A program made the translations under genes and the position numbers. The notes below the pieces were generated by a model that worked only from the letters and a program-made list of their open reading frames with translations, did no database searches and was not told where the DNA came from. Below are positions 1-8,540 of a stretch of 35,738 bases of DNA, piece by piece; positions within the stretch are counted from its first letter, which is position 1, and each line of letters starts with the position of its first letter. This DNA is from Candidatus Latescibacterota bacterium (GTDB lineage Bacteria > Latescibacterota > UBA2968 > SICM01), in the NCBI GenBank assembly GCA_009694805.1, contig SICM01000026.1:1-35738 (forward strand). The letters run 5' to 3'.

Positions 1-72
1 CCGGTATTTCGGAATCCATACCAGATGATACTTCAGGTCATAGACGGCATGGGATGATCTTTGGATAGCCAT
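1..72 (-). CDS. tnpA: IS200/IS605 transposase TnpA, N-terminal fragment cut by window edge
   Basis: Reading down from the ATG at 70-72 gives 24 residues containing SSHAVYDLKYHLVWIPKYR, the characteristic beginning of Y1 (HUH) single-strand transposases of the IS200/IS605 family. The catalytic HUH motif and the tyrosine lie beyond the window edge, so intactness cannot be judged. The protein acts as a dimer that excises and inserts single-stranded element DNA using end hairpins; the large hairpin at 112-166 sits about 40 bases upstream, as expected. This identification rests on a short but very distinctive stretch. Confidence 0.72.
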   Translation of the reverse strand, partial: MAIQRSSHAVYDLKYHLVWIPKYR

Positions 73-111
73 ACCGTCAATATATCAAACCCAAACCACG
101 ATTATCAACTC

Positions 112-166
112 AAAACCCCCGCTTTCCTCCCCTCAGTAGAACTGAGGGGAGGAAAGCGGGGGTTTT
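112..166. repeat. Perfect 25-bp inverted repeat (IS left-end hairpin / terminator-like)
   Basis: The arms 112-136 and 142-166 are fully complementary with a five-base loop. C/G-rich stems are flanked by A4 and T4, so on either strand it reads like an intrinsic terminator. It lies between the transposase start and the broken WbqC frame, consistent with shielding the transposase from outside transcription. Confidence 0.75.
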
Positions 167-350
167 AGTGATAGTGCACCGGCACCGTGATCCACTGCCA
201 GCCGGCGGCGGTCTTGATCCGGTTCCGGTTGATGAACTCGTTCTTCTTGTACTGGACGTTGTCCAGCAGCACGAACACATCGGCCCGGTCCATCTTGTCG
301 AAATAGCCGAGCCACGGCAGGTACTGCGGCTGGTGGATAGCGACGGTCAT
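165..350 (-). pseudogene. WbqC-like family protein, 5' fragment truncated by IS insertion
   Basis: The 61-residue frame starts MTVAIHQPQYLPWLGYFDKM and continues with LLDNVQYKKNEFINRNRIKT and GWQWITVPV. This matches the N-terminus of the WbqC-like family, found in O-antigen and surface-polysaccharide loci with poorly defined biochemistry. Family members are roughly 200-250 residues, so about three quarters is missing. The frame ends in a TAA made at the edge of the hairpin of the adjacent IS200/IS605 element, so the gene appears cut by that insertion. It lies 48 bases downstream of the GT2 gene on the same strand, consistent with a former operon. Confidence 0.75.
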
Positions 351-398
351 AAAACCCGGGCCTTCCTCTTCAAATATCTCCTGCGAATGCTGACCATC

Positions 399-1112
399 TC
401 AAACATGGCCTTCAAAAAAATCGCTGGTTTTGAGCTTGGATCCCCGGACGTCCCGCCACTCCGAAAGGGGAGCTTCGTAGATGACCGCTTCGGCGCGGGG
501 GAGGTCCGTCCCCCTCCGGGCCTGGATCAACCTGGCGATGATCTCCACATCCATGAGCCATCGGGTGATGAACGTCTCTTGAAACAGGGCGATCACACCG
601 TCCGACCGTCTGAACAATTTGGCCCCGCACTGCGTATCATAGACTTTGAGGTTCAGGACTAAAGCGACCATCGTGGCAAACGTCCGGCCCAGATAGTGCC
701 GCATCAGGTTGCGATCGATCGATCTGCCGAGAAGCTGAACCCTGGAGCCGAACACCATCTCGATGTCCGGCTTCCGATCGAGCAGGTCGCAAAAAGACGG
801 AATGATATCCAGAGGGGTCGCGAGGTCCGCGTCCCAGAACCCCGCGTAATCGGGACACGACGCAAACGCCCTCAGGAGACCGAGTCTCACGGCCTCGGCT
901 TTGCCCACGTTCCTCGGCAGATGATAGACATCAAACCTGTCCGGGTGAGAGCGGCGTAAGGTCTCCAGGACTTGAGAGGTATGATCAGTGCTCCCGTCGT
1001 TGACGAAGAGAAACCGCACGTTGTGCGCCTGTTTCACAAAGTCTTCGAACTGGCCTGCGTCCAGGCGTTTCGACTCGTTGTAACAGGGGATCACGATGAT
1101 CGCGCTGGACAT
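399..1112 (-). CDS. Family 2 glycosyltransferase (dolichyl-phosphate glucose/mannose synthase-like)
   Basis: This 237-residue protein is a GT-A-fold glycosyltransferase that probably moves a sugar from a nucleotide-sugar to a polyprenyl phosphate or similar acceptor. The start gives MSSAIIVIPCYNE, then FLFVNDGSTDHT (nucleotide binding), NVGKAEAVRLG and GFWDADLATPL with the acidic metal-binding motif. A later YDTQCGAKLFRR segment is typical of Alg5/DPM1-like enzymes. No C-terminal membrane segments are seen. A longer frame exists upstream, but the ATG at 1112 has an AGGAGA Shine-Dalgarno and starts at the conserved first strand. It follows the methyltransferase by 19 bases and precedes the broken WbqC gene. 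Substrate unknown. Confidence 0.88.
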   Translation of the reverse strand: MSSAIIVIPCYNESKRLDAGQFEDFVKQAHNVRFLFVNDGSTDHTSQVLETLRRSHPDRFDVYHLPRNVGKAEAVRLGLLRAFASCPDYAGFWDADLATPLDIIPSFCDLLDRKPDIEMVFGSRVQLLGRSIDRNLMRHYLGRTFATMVALVLNLKVYDTQCGAKLFRRSDGVIALFQETFITRWLMDVEIIARLIQARRGTDLPRAEAVIYEAPLSEWRDVRGSKLKTSDFFEGHV

Positions 1113-1131
1113 GGAGCGTGTCTCCTGAGAT

Positions 1132-1899
1132 TCATCCCTCTTCCCGGCGCAGCAGGGCAACCAGACTGACTCCAAAACCATAACCCCGCGAACGTTTGGT
1201 TTCCAGCAGATTCACCAGGGCCTCCGCCTCTCCCTCAAAAATCCGCTTCAGAAGACCATTGAGGGGCCAGGCCGGCATCTTCAGGTCCGTGCCCGCGCTC
1301 CCCCAGGTACGGCCCCGAAGGCGGCTCAATGTCCTCACGGTCTTGACAAGGGGGTACAGACGCGCATTGAAATACGAGATCAGTCGAATCGCCACAGGTT
1401 GCGCTGAGCAGAGCGTTTCAAGCTGTCTGATGTCGTAACGCCGGTAGTGGCCGAAACTCACATCGTGCGGACTCCAGAGACCCATGTCCGCCGGCACCGT
1501 GAGGAGGAGATAATCCCCAGGCCTGAGTTGTTTCAAGAGACCTGATAAAAACACCGAGTCATCGGGCACGTGTTCCAGGACATCCATGAGCAGAAAAATC
1601 CTGACGCGCCCCCCCACTTCACTCAGGTCAAGATCCGAACCACACACAAACCGCACGTTCGGAAAGCGACTCCGGGCAAGTCGGATCGCCTCCTCGGACC
1701 TGTCGATGCCGAAACAGGTGTAATCCTCGGCTAAGGAGGCGATGTTCCCCCCTGTCCCACAGCCTATATCCACGACGGTCACATCCCTGGCCGGCGGGGC
1801 GATCCTGTGAACCAGTTCGCGCATGATCCTTCTTCTGCCGCAAAACCACCAGTGTTTTTCCTCCACCTCCGCGTGCAGTCGAAATTGCTCCAGGTTCAT
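1132..1899 (-). CDS. Class I SAM-dependent methyltransferase
   Basis: The 255-residue protein contains the SAM-binding motif I VVDIGCGTGG near residue 44, a following acidic loop (FGIDRSEEAI), a motif IV-like LLMDVLEHVPDD and LRPGDYLLLTVPA, all typical of Methyltransf_11/23-type class I enzymes. The N-terminal HWWFCGRRR segment is frequent in methyltransferases of polysaccharide clusters. The open frame extends upstream to 2181 but has no family similarity there and crosses the divergent gene; the ATG at 1899 gives the natural N-terminus (MNLEQFRLHAEVEEKHWWF). The Shine-Dalgarno is weak. It is probably co-transcribed with the GT2 gene. Acceptor unknown; a glycolipid intermediate is plausible from context. 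Confidence 0.85.
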   Translation of the reverse strand: MNLEQFRLHAEVEEKHWWFCGRRRIMRELVHRIAPPARDVTVVDIGCGTGGNIASLAEDYTCFGIDRSEEAIRLARSRFPNVRFVCGSDLDLSEVGGRVRIFLLMDVLEHVPDDSVFLSGLLKQLRPGDYLLLTVPADMGLWSPHDVSFGHYRRYDIRQLETLCSAQPVAIRLISYFNARLYPLVKTVRTLSRLRGRTWGSAGTDLKMPAWPLNGLLKRIFEGEAEALVNLLETKRSRGYGFGVSLVALLRREEG

Positions 1900-1953
1900 T
1901 TTAGGATCGGTTTTCTCGCTTCGTGAAAAAAGCTTAGAAAGGTGGATTTCCTG

Positions 1954-1981
1954 TTGACCGGATGAAAAAAAGAGGTAAGAT
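1954..1981 (+). promoter_or_regulatory. Candidate sigma-70 promoter for the GT39-like gene
   Basis: TTGACC at 1954-1959 and TAAGAT at 1976-1981 are separated by 16 bases in the divergent intergenic region. A Shine-Dalgarno AAAGGAAAGG follows near 1994-2003, before the ATG at 2012. Position and fit are good, but there is no experimental support. Confidence 0.5.
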
Positions 1982-2011
1982 GTATCTCTCTTAAAAGGAA
2001 AGGCTGTTGGG

Positions 2012-3754
2012 ATGCAGGTCAAAAAACGGGATCGCATCGCTCTTCTCGTCGCCGGGACGATCGCGGCAGGAACGGTTCTCCGCCTGTGGGGGATCGGCTT
2101 CGGCCTCCCGATGACGTTCTGCGGACCCGACGAAGCCAGGGTGATCCAGCTGGTCTGGGGATTTGGCCGGGGAGATCTCAACCCCCACCTCTTTCACTAC
2201 CCCACATTCTACCTCTACATCCTCTTCGCCCTCTCCAGCCTCTACTACGCGTTCGGCCGCACGACAGGGATGTTCACCCGGACGGATTTCATCGCCAGCT
2301 ACACCCTGGACCCCTCTCCCCTCTACCTGATCGGCCGGGGCTTCACGGCCCTGACCGGCATCCTCACCATCTATCTGGTCTACGAACTGGGCCGCCGGGC
2401 CTATTCCCGGAGCGCGGGTGTCCTGGCTGCCGCCTTCACGGCCTTTGCCTTCCTGCACGTGCGCGACTCCCACCTGGCCAAGATGGACATCACGCTCGTC
2501 TTCTGGATCGTCCTGGCCTATCTCTTCATCCTGAGGGTCGCCGGGGAAGGACGCCGGTCAGATGCCATCCTGGCCGGTCTCTTCGTGGGCCTGGCCGCTT
2601 CGACGAAATACAACGCCTTCCTGATGGCCATCCCCCTCACCCTGTCCCACCTCCTCGGCCTTCGCGACCGTCGGACGACCTGGAAAGCCCTCTTGCCGGA
2701 CCTCTGCCTGTCCGGCCTGGCCGCCCTCCTCGCCTTTTTGGCCACGTCGCCCTTCACGCTCCTGGACTTCAACGCCTTTATAAGAGACTTTCGTTATGAC
2801 ATCGTCGCGATCCGGGGAGCCCAGGCGCAATTCGCTTATCTGGGGCCTGGATGGGTCCACCACGCCCGGTTCACCCTCCCCTACAGCCTGGGCCTCCCCC
2901 TCTACGGCCTGAGCCTGGCCGGCCTCCTCTGTGCCCTCTGGCGTCGCCGCACCCCGGACCTCCTCCTGCTCAGCTTCTGCCTCCCCTACTACGCCGTCGC
3001 GGGAAGCGGATGGCTGGTGTTCACGCGCTATCTCTTGCCCATCCTGCCCATCCTCTGTCTCTTCGGGGCGCGTGTCCTGGAGGAGGGGGCCGCGCGGCTC
3101 CGCCCCGGACGGGGTCCCGCCATCGCCGGGGGAATGGCCTTCCTCTGCATCCTGGACCCCGCCTACCGCGCCATTCGCTGCGATCAGATCCTGAGCCAAA
3201 GGGACACCCGCCTGCTCGCGGCGGAGTGGGTCGCCGCCCACATCCCATCCGGCACGAAGGTCGCCCTCGGCGGGTCGGTCTGGGCCCGGCCCAACCTCCT
3301 GGAGAGCCCCGAGGTGCTGGAGGACCGCCTGCGGGCCATCCGGCAGGCCGGCGGGGGCGGCGACGCGATTCAGACTCTGCTCACCTCGCCCCGCTACCGG
3401 GCGCGCCCCTCCTACTTCGTCGTGGCCATCAATGACTCCATCTCCCCCCTGTGGGGCGGAGGCCCCGCCATCCCGGACCGACACATCGACCGTCTCCTGA
3501 CCGAGCGGGTCGACTATCTCGTCGTCAGCACCCACCCCCACCTGAAGCACTACGGGACCCTGGAGCCGGGCCTGGCGGACTTCCTGAAGCGCCATCCGAT
3601 GACGCCCCTCGCGGCCTTCAGCCCCACGGATGGACAGGAAGGCGGCCCCCCTCCTGTCTTCGACCCCATCGACGCCTTCTTCGTCCCCCTGGCCCGTTTC
3701 GGGGACACCGTCCGGCCCGGTCCCTACATCCACATCTACAGGCTCAGCCCTTAG
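2012..3754 (+). CDS. GT39/PMT-like integral membrane glycosyltransferase
   Basis: This 580-residue protein resembles the PMT_2/ArnT-like superfamily that transfers sugars from polyprenyl-phosphate donors in the membrane. The first membrane segment lies at about residues 9-28, followed by an acidic catalytic-loop motif CGPDEARV (about residues 40-47). About ten further hydrophobic segments alternate with short basic loops up to about residue 390. The last 190 residues are soluble and contain DYLVVSTHPH, probably the extracytoplasmic domain. Family lengths of 450-650 fit. The gene is divergent from the methyltransferase and converges on the PhyH gene with only 15 bases between stops, so no terminator is visible. 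A donor made by the GT2 enzyme is an attractive inference. Confidence 0.82.
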   Translation: MQVKKRDRIALLVAGTIAAGTVLRLWGIGFGLPMTFCGPDEARVIQLVWGFGRGDLNPHLFHYPTFYLYILFALSSLYYAFGRTTGMFTRTDFIASYTLDPSPLYLIGRGFTALTGILTIYLVYELGRRAYSRSAGVLAAAFTAFAFLHVRDSHLAKMDITLVFWIVLAYLFILRVAGEGRRSDAILAGLFVGLAASTKYNAFLMAIPLTLSHLLGLRDRRTTWKALLPDLCLSGLAALLAFLATSPFTLLDFNAFIRDFRYDIVAIRGAQAQFAYLGPGWVHHARFTLPYSLGLPLYGLSLAGLLCALWRRRTPDLLLLSFCLPYYAVAGSGWLVFTRYLLPILPILCLFGARVLEEGAARLRPGRGPAIAGGMAFLCILDPAYRAIRCDQILSQRDTRLLAAEWVAAHIPSGTKVALGGSVWARPNLLESPEVLEDRLRAIRQAGGGGDAIQTLLTSPRYRARPSYFVVAINDSISPLWGGGPAIPDRHIDRLLTERVDYLVVSTHPHLKHYGTLEPGLADFLKRHPMTPLAAFSPTDGQEGGPPPVFDPIDAFFVPLARFGDTVRPGPYIHIYRLSP

Positions 3755-3769
3755 AACGCCGCGCGGTAT

Positions 3770-4603
3770 TCAACCATTTGTGTTCGGGTTGATCCAGTCG
3801 GGCGGGCTCCCGTCGGCCTGGTTGGGGCGCAGGGGCGGCTTTTTGAAGAACGCCTGGTACGCCTCTGAAAAGACCGCGTCGTGGATCGTCGCCCGCCTCC
3901 GGTAGGGTACGTAATTGCCCGAGTGCCAGAGGGTGTTCCGGTAGAGCATGTAGTCCCCGGCGTTGAGGTGCGCCTGGAATGCCCCTGGCATGCTCACCGT
4001 GTAGTCCCGGCAGAACCGCTCGGCCTCCTCGGCGCTCATCCCCTCGGTGACCGGCTTCTGGGTCGGCCGCTCCGGGAACCTCCGGACCTCCCCCGGCGTG
4101 TCCCGCCGCAGGTGGCTGCCGGGCACGACCCAGGTGCAGGAATCGTCGTAGAGCGCGCAGTTGATCTGGTTGAACATCTGAATGTCCCCCATCCGCCGCT
4201 CCCACTCCGCCACGTCCAGCGCCCGGACATTGTCCCGCCAGTCCCGGTGCCATCCGCAGGACCAGGGCCGGCCCGCCGGCTCGTAGAGCACCCCCGTCAG
4301 ACCACGCGACGCGTGGGGGTCCACCGGGGCCCCGAACGCCCCGGCGAACAGCCGGTTCAGGGCGTCCTGGAGCGCGGGCAGGTCGTAGAGGTCGTCGAAC
4401 GGCTTCATGTCCATCTCAGAATATTTGACCAGCGGCTGGAGCCGCTGCGCCTGTTCGCCGCGCACCTGGCGCGCGATGACCCGGCCCTTGTCCGCCTCCC
4501 GCCGCAGGTCTCCCAGCAGCGATGGGGGGACGAGGTCCCTAAAGACGGTGAAGCCAAGCTGATGATACTCGTTGATATGCGTATCCGTGAACTCGAAACC
4601 CAC
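3770..4603 (-). CDS. Phytanoyl-CoA dioxygenase (PhyH) family oxygenase
   Basis: This 277-residue protein is an Fe(II)/2-oxoglutarate-dependent dioxygenase of the PhyH family, which hydroxylates diverse small molecules. The iron ligands appear as H119-R-D121 (GWHRDWRD) and distal H227 (YRNTLWHSGNY); a basic stretch RRRAT at 236-240 would bind 2-oxoglutarate. VVPGSHLR (about 159-166) and the MPGAFQAHLNAGD loop are typical. Start ATG at 4603 gives a family-like N-terminus (YHQLGFTVFRDLV). It lies 34 bases downstream of the GT4 gene on the same strand. PhyH paralogues are abundant in Poribacteria and Latescibacteria-type genomes (known generally). The substrate cannot be predicted. Confidence 0.87.
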   Translation of the reverse strand: MGFEFTDTHINEYHQLGFTVFRDLVPPSLLGDLRREADKGRVIARQVRGEQAQRLQPLVKYSEMDMKPFDDLYDLPALQDALNRLFAGAFGAPVDPHASRGLTGVLYEPAGRPWSCGWHRDWRDNVRALDVAEWERRMGDIQMFNQINCALYDDSCTWVVPGSHLRRDTPGEVRRFPERPTQKPVTEGMSAEEAERFCRDYTVSMPGAFQAHLNAGDYMLYRNTLWHSGNYVPYRRRATIHDAVFSEAYQAFFKKPPLRPNQADGSPPDWINPNTNG

Positions 4604-4637
4604 GTCTAACCTCCGGTCTGGGCTGCACGCTCAATCT

Positions 4638-5744
4638 CTACCTCAGCAACTCCTCGTAGAGCCGCTCCGTCTCCCGCACCGCGCGCTCGATCGAAAAGTG
4701 GGTGCGCGCCCGCGCCTGGCTCGCCTCCCCCATCCGGCGTCGCGCCGCCGCATCGTCCATCAGCCGCAGGATCGCCCCCGCCAGCGCACCGGCGTCCCCC
4801 GGTGGCACCAGCAGGCCCGTCTCACCCTCCAGGACCACCTCCGGCACCCCGCCCACGCGCGAGGCCACCGTCGCCAGCCCCATCGCCATCGCCTCTACGA
4901 GGGCCAGGCCCAGCCCTTCATTCAGGGATGGGAGGGCGAACAGGTCCGCCGCTTCCAGGACACCTGCCACGTCCCCCCGGTGCCCCGGCAGGAAAACGTG
5001 ATCCGCCACGCCGAGCGCCCGGGCGCGGGACTCCAGGTCCCCCCTCAGCGGCCCGTCCCCCGCGATCAGGACCGCCGCGTCCGGGCGCTCCCGCAGGACC
5101 TCCGGCAGGGCGTCGATCAGATGGACGTGCCCCTTCACCGGGGCGAGACGCCCCACGCTCGCAATCAGAAAAGCGCCGGAGGGAACGCCCAATTCCCGCC
5201 GGACCGCAGCCCGGTCAGCGCGTCCGCGCACGAACGCGTCGGCGTCGATCCCATTGTAGATGAAGGTGTGCTGCCCCGGCTGCCCGATCCCCTCCGCCAG
5301 GTACTGCGCGACCTCCCGGCGCGTCAGGCTGACGATCCGATCCGCCAGCGGCGCGGCAAGGCCCTCGGCGCGGGCGAAGAACCAGGTCGTCGCCGGCCCG
5401 AAATACCCCTCCAGCACGTTGCCGTGCGGCGTGTAGACCACGGCCCGCACGCCGCAGATCCGCGCGGCCAGGCGGCCCAGGAAACCGGCCTTGGCCCGGT
5501 GGCAGTGGACCAGGTCGTAGCGGCCCTTCCTGATGATCCGCATCAACTGAAAAAGGGTTGCGACATCCCGGGCCGCATCCACCTCCCGCCACAGGGCCGG
5601 GACGCGGAAGACCCGAAACCCCGAGGCAGCCACCTCCTCCGCCAGGTCCCCCCAGGGTCCTGTGGCCAGGGCGACCTCGTAACGGGACGGAGAGAGGCGT
5701 CGGATCAGATTCCACACGGCCAGGGGAGCGCCGCTCCGGTCCAT
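4638..5744 (-). CDS. Family 4 glycosyltransferase (GT-B fold)
   Basis: The protein is 368 residues from the first ATG. It has a GT4-type architecture: an N-terminal Rossmann-like domain with YDLVHCHRAKAGFLGRLAA and VYTPHGNVLEG, then YNGIDADAF, SVGRLAPVKGH and LIAGDGPLR, and the donor-binding LPSLNEGLGLALVEAMAMGLATVAS with the E-x7-E pattern. It probably extends a lipid-linked or surface glycan. The ATG at 5744 starts inside the first strand: the upstream in-frame codons read KIRLLHIITG, so translation probably begins at a CTG near 5780 (see findings). The gene lies between the PHP-domain and PhyH genes on the same strand, separated from the former by a hairpin. Confidence 0.88.
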   Translation of the reverse strand: MDRSGAPLAVWNLIRRLSPSRYEVALATGPWGDLAEEVAASGFRVFRVPALWREVDAARDVATLFQLMRIIRKGRYDLVHCHRAKAGFLGRLAARICGVRAVVYTPHGNVLEGYFGPATTWFFARAEGLAAPLADRIVSLTRREVAQYLAEGIGQPGQHTFIYNGIDADAFVRGRADRAAVRRELGVPSGAFLIASVGRLAPVKGHVHLIDALPEVLRERPDAAVLIAGDGPLRGDLESRARALGVADHVFLPGHRGDVAGVLEAADLFALPSLNEGLGLALVEAMAMGLATVASRVGGVPEVVLEGETGLLVPPGDAGALAGAILRLMDDAAARRRMGEASQARARTHFSIERAVRETERLYEELLR

Positions 5745-5791
5745 GCCGGTGATGATGTGCAGGAGGCGTATCTTGCGCAGGGTAAATGGAA

Positions 5792-5811
5792 GGCGGCGTT
5801 TTATCGCCGCC
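5792..5811. repeat. Small GC-rich hairpin between PHP and GT4 genes
   Basis: GGCGGCG (5792-5798) and CGCCGCC (5805-5811) form a perfect 7-bp stem with loop TTTTAT. It lies downstream of the PHP gene stop and just upstream of the presumed GT4 start. There is no T-run, so it could be a weak terminator, a processing site or a simple palindrome. Confidence 0.45.
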
Positions 5812-5857
5812 GATGGAAGGGAACCTCCCTTGAGAGGGGGGAGGGCTGGAGGCTGCT

Positions 5858-7328
5858 TTACTTGTACATCACAAAGATCGGATTCGTGGCGATGCGGTTG
5901 GTCCTGTGCTCCACCTCCAGCCGGTAATAGACCCGGTCGCCCGGCTTGAGGGAGGGGTCTTCAAACGTCCAGTCGATCCCGCCCCCCACGCGCCGGTCCT
6001 TGTAGACCTCCAGCCCGTTCCGGATGACCCGGACCTCCGTGGCGTCGCCCTTCGTCGTGTCCGCACAGACCGTCCGGAACCGGAGGCGGGGCGGGGTCCT
6101 CACCTCGATCTCCTCCCCCATCCCGGCGGTCTCGTCGCCGGCCTCGGCCGTGAACGACTCCAGGGCGATGTCCTGGACGTGCGGGCCATGTACGGCGTAG
6201 GCCCGGCCCTTCCGGAGGGCATCCAGAACGGACGCCTTGGACATATCCTTCACGAACAGGAACGTCAGCGTGCTGGTGATCGGAAAGGACGGGTCCTTGA
6301 AGTCCACCTCCCCGATCCCCCAGGTCGGCCCCTCCCGGCGTCCTTCCACGTAATCCACGAGGACCTGGTCCCAGACGCCGCCGGGCGGGACCACGTGCCT
6401 CAGCCCCTCCGCGAACACCGAGACGCCGGTGTAGCGCTTCGCCTTCACGAGGTCTTCAGAATAGGGGGACGTCTTCATCCGGATGCCCGTCAGGCTGTCC
6501 AGAATCGGAATCCCGGAGGAGACCTTCTCGTCCCGGTCCTGCTCCGGATGCGCCCAGAAGGTGAGCGCCCCCTGATCGTTCGCGTAGTCGATCAGCTCCT
6601 GATAGGGACGGATGCCCTGGTCCCCGTGATAGGGATCAAACTGAGGAAACCGGTAGGGCAGGTTCTGGGCCAGGAAGAGCCCCGCCACGCCGAAGCAGAC
6701 CAGCCCCGAGGTGCGAAAGAGCCTCTGGGCACGGCCCGCCGCGTAAAGGCGATAGCCGAAGAAGGCGAGGCCCAGCGGCCACAGGCTCAGGATCGTCGCC
6801 AGGGGGGACGAGGGGAACGTCCGGTGCCCCACCGACGGCAGGGCCTCGAACGCCCTCCGGCCGCTCCAGGCCGATCACGAGGATGTGCTCATTGCCCCGC
6901 CGGAGCGTCAGGTCTCCCCCCCAGGGGCTCCCCTCCCAGTAGAAGAACGGGATCGCCTCCACGCCGGGCAGGATCACCATGTCCGGGTAGCTCTCCCCGA
7001 CCTCCGCGAGACGGGAGAGGTAGGTGTCGGCGCCCAGCTTGAGGATCGACGGCCGTTCCACCAGACGCCCCCCGATCCGGCCCGTCAGCCACGGCATCAG
7101 GGGCAGGCCGTAGTCGAACCGCATCGTGTCGTGATCCGTCACGATAGCCACACGCACGCCCGCGGCGTGGGCGATCTCGATCAGATCCTCCACGGAGTAG
7201 ATCCCCGTACTGAAGGTGCTGTGCAGATGGATCGCCGCCGGGATGCGCTGATACGCCGTATCCGCAGCCACGGCCGGGGCGGCCAGGGCAAGGAGAAAAA
7301 CGACGAATGCCCTCTGAACGACTGACAT
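5858..7328 (-). pseudogene. PHP-domain secreted/membrane phosphoesterase-like protein, frameshifted
   Basis: The gene begins at ATG 7328, two bases after the radical SAM stop. A signal peptide (FVVFLLALAAPAVA-AD) is followed by PHP-domain metal motifs AIHLHSTF (H34, H36) and VTDHD (D65-D67). After IGLERPEG (about 6850) the frame loses similarity; shifting by one base continues as AFEALPSVGHRTFP, two hydrophobic segments, then WAHPE and a beta-rich C-terminus ending at 5858. Removing one base from the GGG run near 6845-6850 would give about 489 residues. The split halves are 7328 to about 6850 and about 6850 to 5858. PHP enzymes hydrolyse phosphoesters with clustered metals; a periplasmic substrate is unknown. 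Sequencing error or real inactivation are both possible. Confidence 0.72.
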
Positions 7329-7330
7329 GG

Positions 7331-8462
7331 TCAATACCTGTAAAGCTCCGTACACCCCTTCGCGCAGACCGGGAACCGCTTCCGTTTCTTGATCTCGCGC
7401 CGGTAGGCCCGGTAGCGGTCGTTGTTCCAGATCTCCCGGAAGCCCTGCTCCCGGATGTTGCCAGGGGAGAAGTTCATGGTGTGATAGGGGCGCACCTGCC
7501 CGTCCGGGAACACCCAGGCCGCCATCCAGAGGCTCATGCACCGATTCTTGTAGCTCTTCGACGTGAACTCGAACCCGGTGTAGTAGTCCCGGACCTCCTC
7601 CGGTGAGAAGTTGGGATAGACCGACACCGAGACCGGCGACTTCCGACGTGTCACCCGCTCGATCTGCCCGATCAGGATCTCCGGGTCGATGTTGGGAAGG
7701 TGGTCCCAGATGAACCCCTTCCAGTCCGGGGTGGACTGTTGAAACTGGGCCTGGAAGATGGCGTCGTGCTGGTCATACATCTCCTGGTTGATGAACAGGA
7801 GGTGATGAAAGTTGAGGCCGTTGACCCCCATCTCCTCGGCCACATCCACCATCTCGTCGAGGTCTTGATAGTTCTCCTCCGTGATCGTGCAGTTGACGTT
7901 GATGATCGGATGCCGCGCCCCCTTCCGGGCCTTGATCTCGGCCACCGCCCGCACCCCGCGTGTGGTCGTGGACCTCCTCCCGCCCGTCGATGGATAGGAT
8001 GATCTCGTCCAGCCCGGCCTCCACGATGGCCCCGGCATAGACCTCCATCAGCGTCCCGTTCGTCACCATGTTGCAGCGCATCTTCCGGCGCTTGATGTGC
8101 GCCACGATGTCCGTCCACCCCTTGTAGAGCATCGGCTCCCCGCCGAACAGCGTGATGTTCGGCCGGAAGAAGGCCACGTCATCGATGAAGGCGCAGATCT
8201 CCTCCTTGGACAGCCGCTCCCGCAGGACCTCGTCGCCCAATTCTTTGAACGCCCCGGCGTCCCCCCACTGGCCGCACATGGAACACGTCAGGTTGCACTT
8301 GTAGGTCAGAAACAGCGAGATCGTCTCCGGCCAGGCGCTGCGCCCGTCATAGAGATGGTAGGAGAGGGCGGATCGAAGCCGTTTGTGGAACGCCTGCCAG
8401 GCGTAGCCAGGGTCCGAAAGCGCCTTTTGCACCATCTTGGTGATGTTCCTGCGAGCGATCAT
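7331..8462 (-). pseudogene. Radical SAM protein with SPASM-like C-terminus, frameshifted
   Basis: Starting at ATG 8462 (Shine-Dalgarno GAGGGTG), residues 56-63 carry the 4Fe-4S motif CNLTCSMC, followed by ITLFGGEPMLYKG (GGE motif), NMVTNGTLM and EIILSIDGREEVHDH. At about 7960 the frame shifts beside a GGGG run; the other frame continues GVRAVAEIKARKGARHPI and runs to 7331. Its C-terminus has PDGQVRPYHTMNFSPGNI and VCAKGCTELY, a SPASM/twitch-like cluster region. Dropping one base restores a 376-residue protein. It sits between the aminotransferase and the PHP gene in one apparent operon. Role unknown; related proteins modify peptides or act in glycan clusters. Confidence 0.75.
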
Positions 8463-8470
8463 GACACCCT

Positions 8471-8529
8471 CGTATCTCGTATCTTGTATCTCGTAAAAAT
8501 CTTCTACGCATCACACTTCACGAGATACG
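8471..8529. repeat. Dispersed intergenic repeat with CGTATCTCGT / ACGAGATACG arms (copy 1)
   Basis: CGTATCTCGT (8471-8480) and ACGAGATACG (8520-8529) are exact inverted copies, with partial repeats of ATCTCGTATC between them and TTCACGAGATACGCTTCACG around the right arm. The same arms recur at 16350-16379 between tpiA and secG. It fills the aminotransferase/radical SAM gap. Confidence 0.6.
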
Positions 8530-8540
8530 CTTCACGAATT

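Larger units (their letters stand above)
1..166 (-). mobile_element. IS200/IS605-family insertion sequence, left-end part
   Basis: The window begins inside an IS200/IS605-type element. It contains the first 24 codons of a Y1 transposase and, upstream of it, a perfect 25-bp inverted repeat (arms 112-136 and 142-166, loop TAGAA). In this family a hairpin upstream of tnpA belongs to the left end, and IS200 elements are known to carry terminator-like hairpins there. The outer arm ends where the WbqC reading frame loses similarity, so the insertion boundary is inferred near 166. The right end lies outside the window. No target duplication is expected, since these elements insert as single strands. 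Confidence 0.6.
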
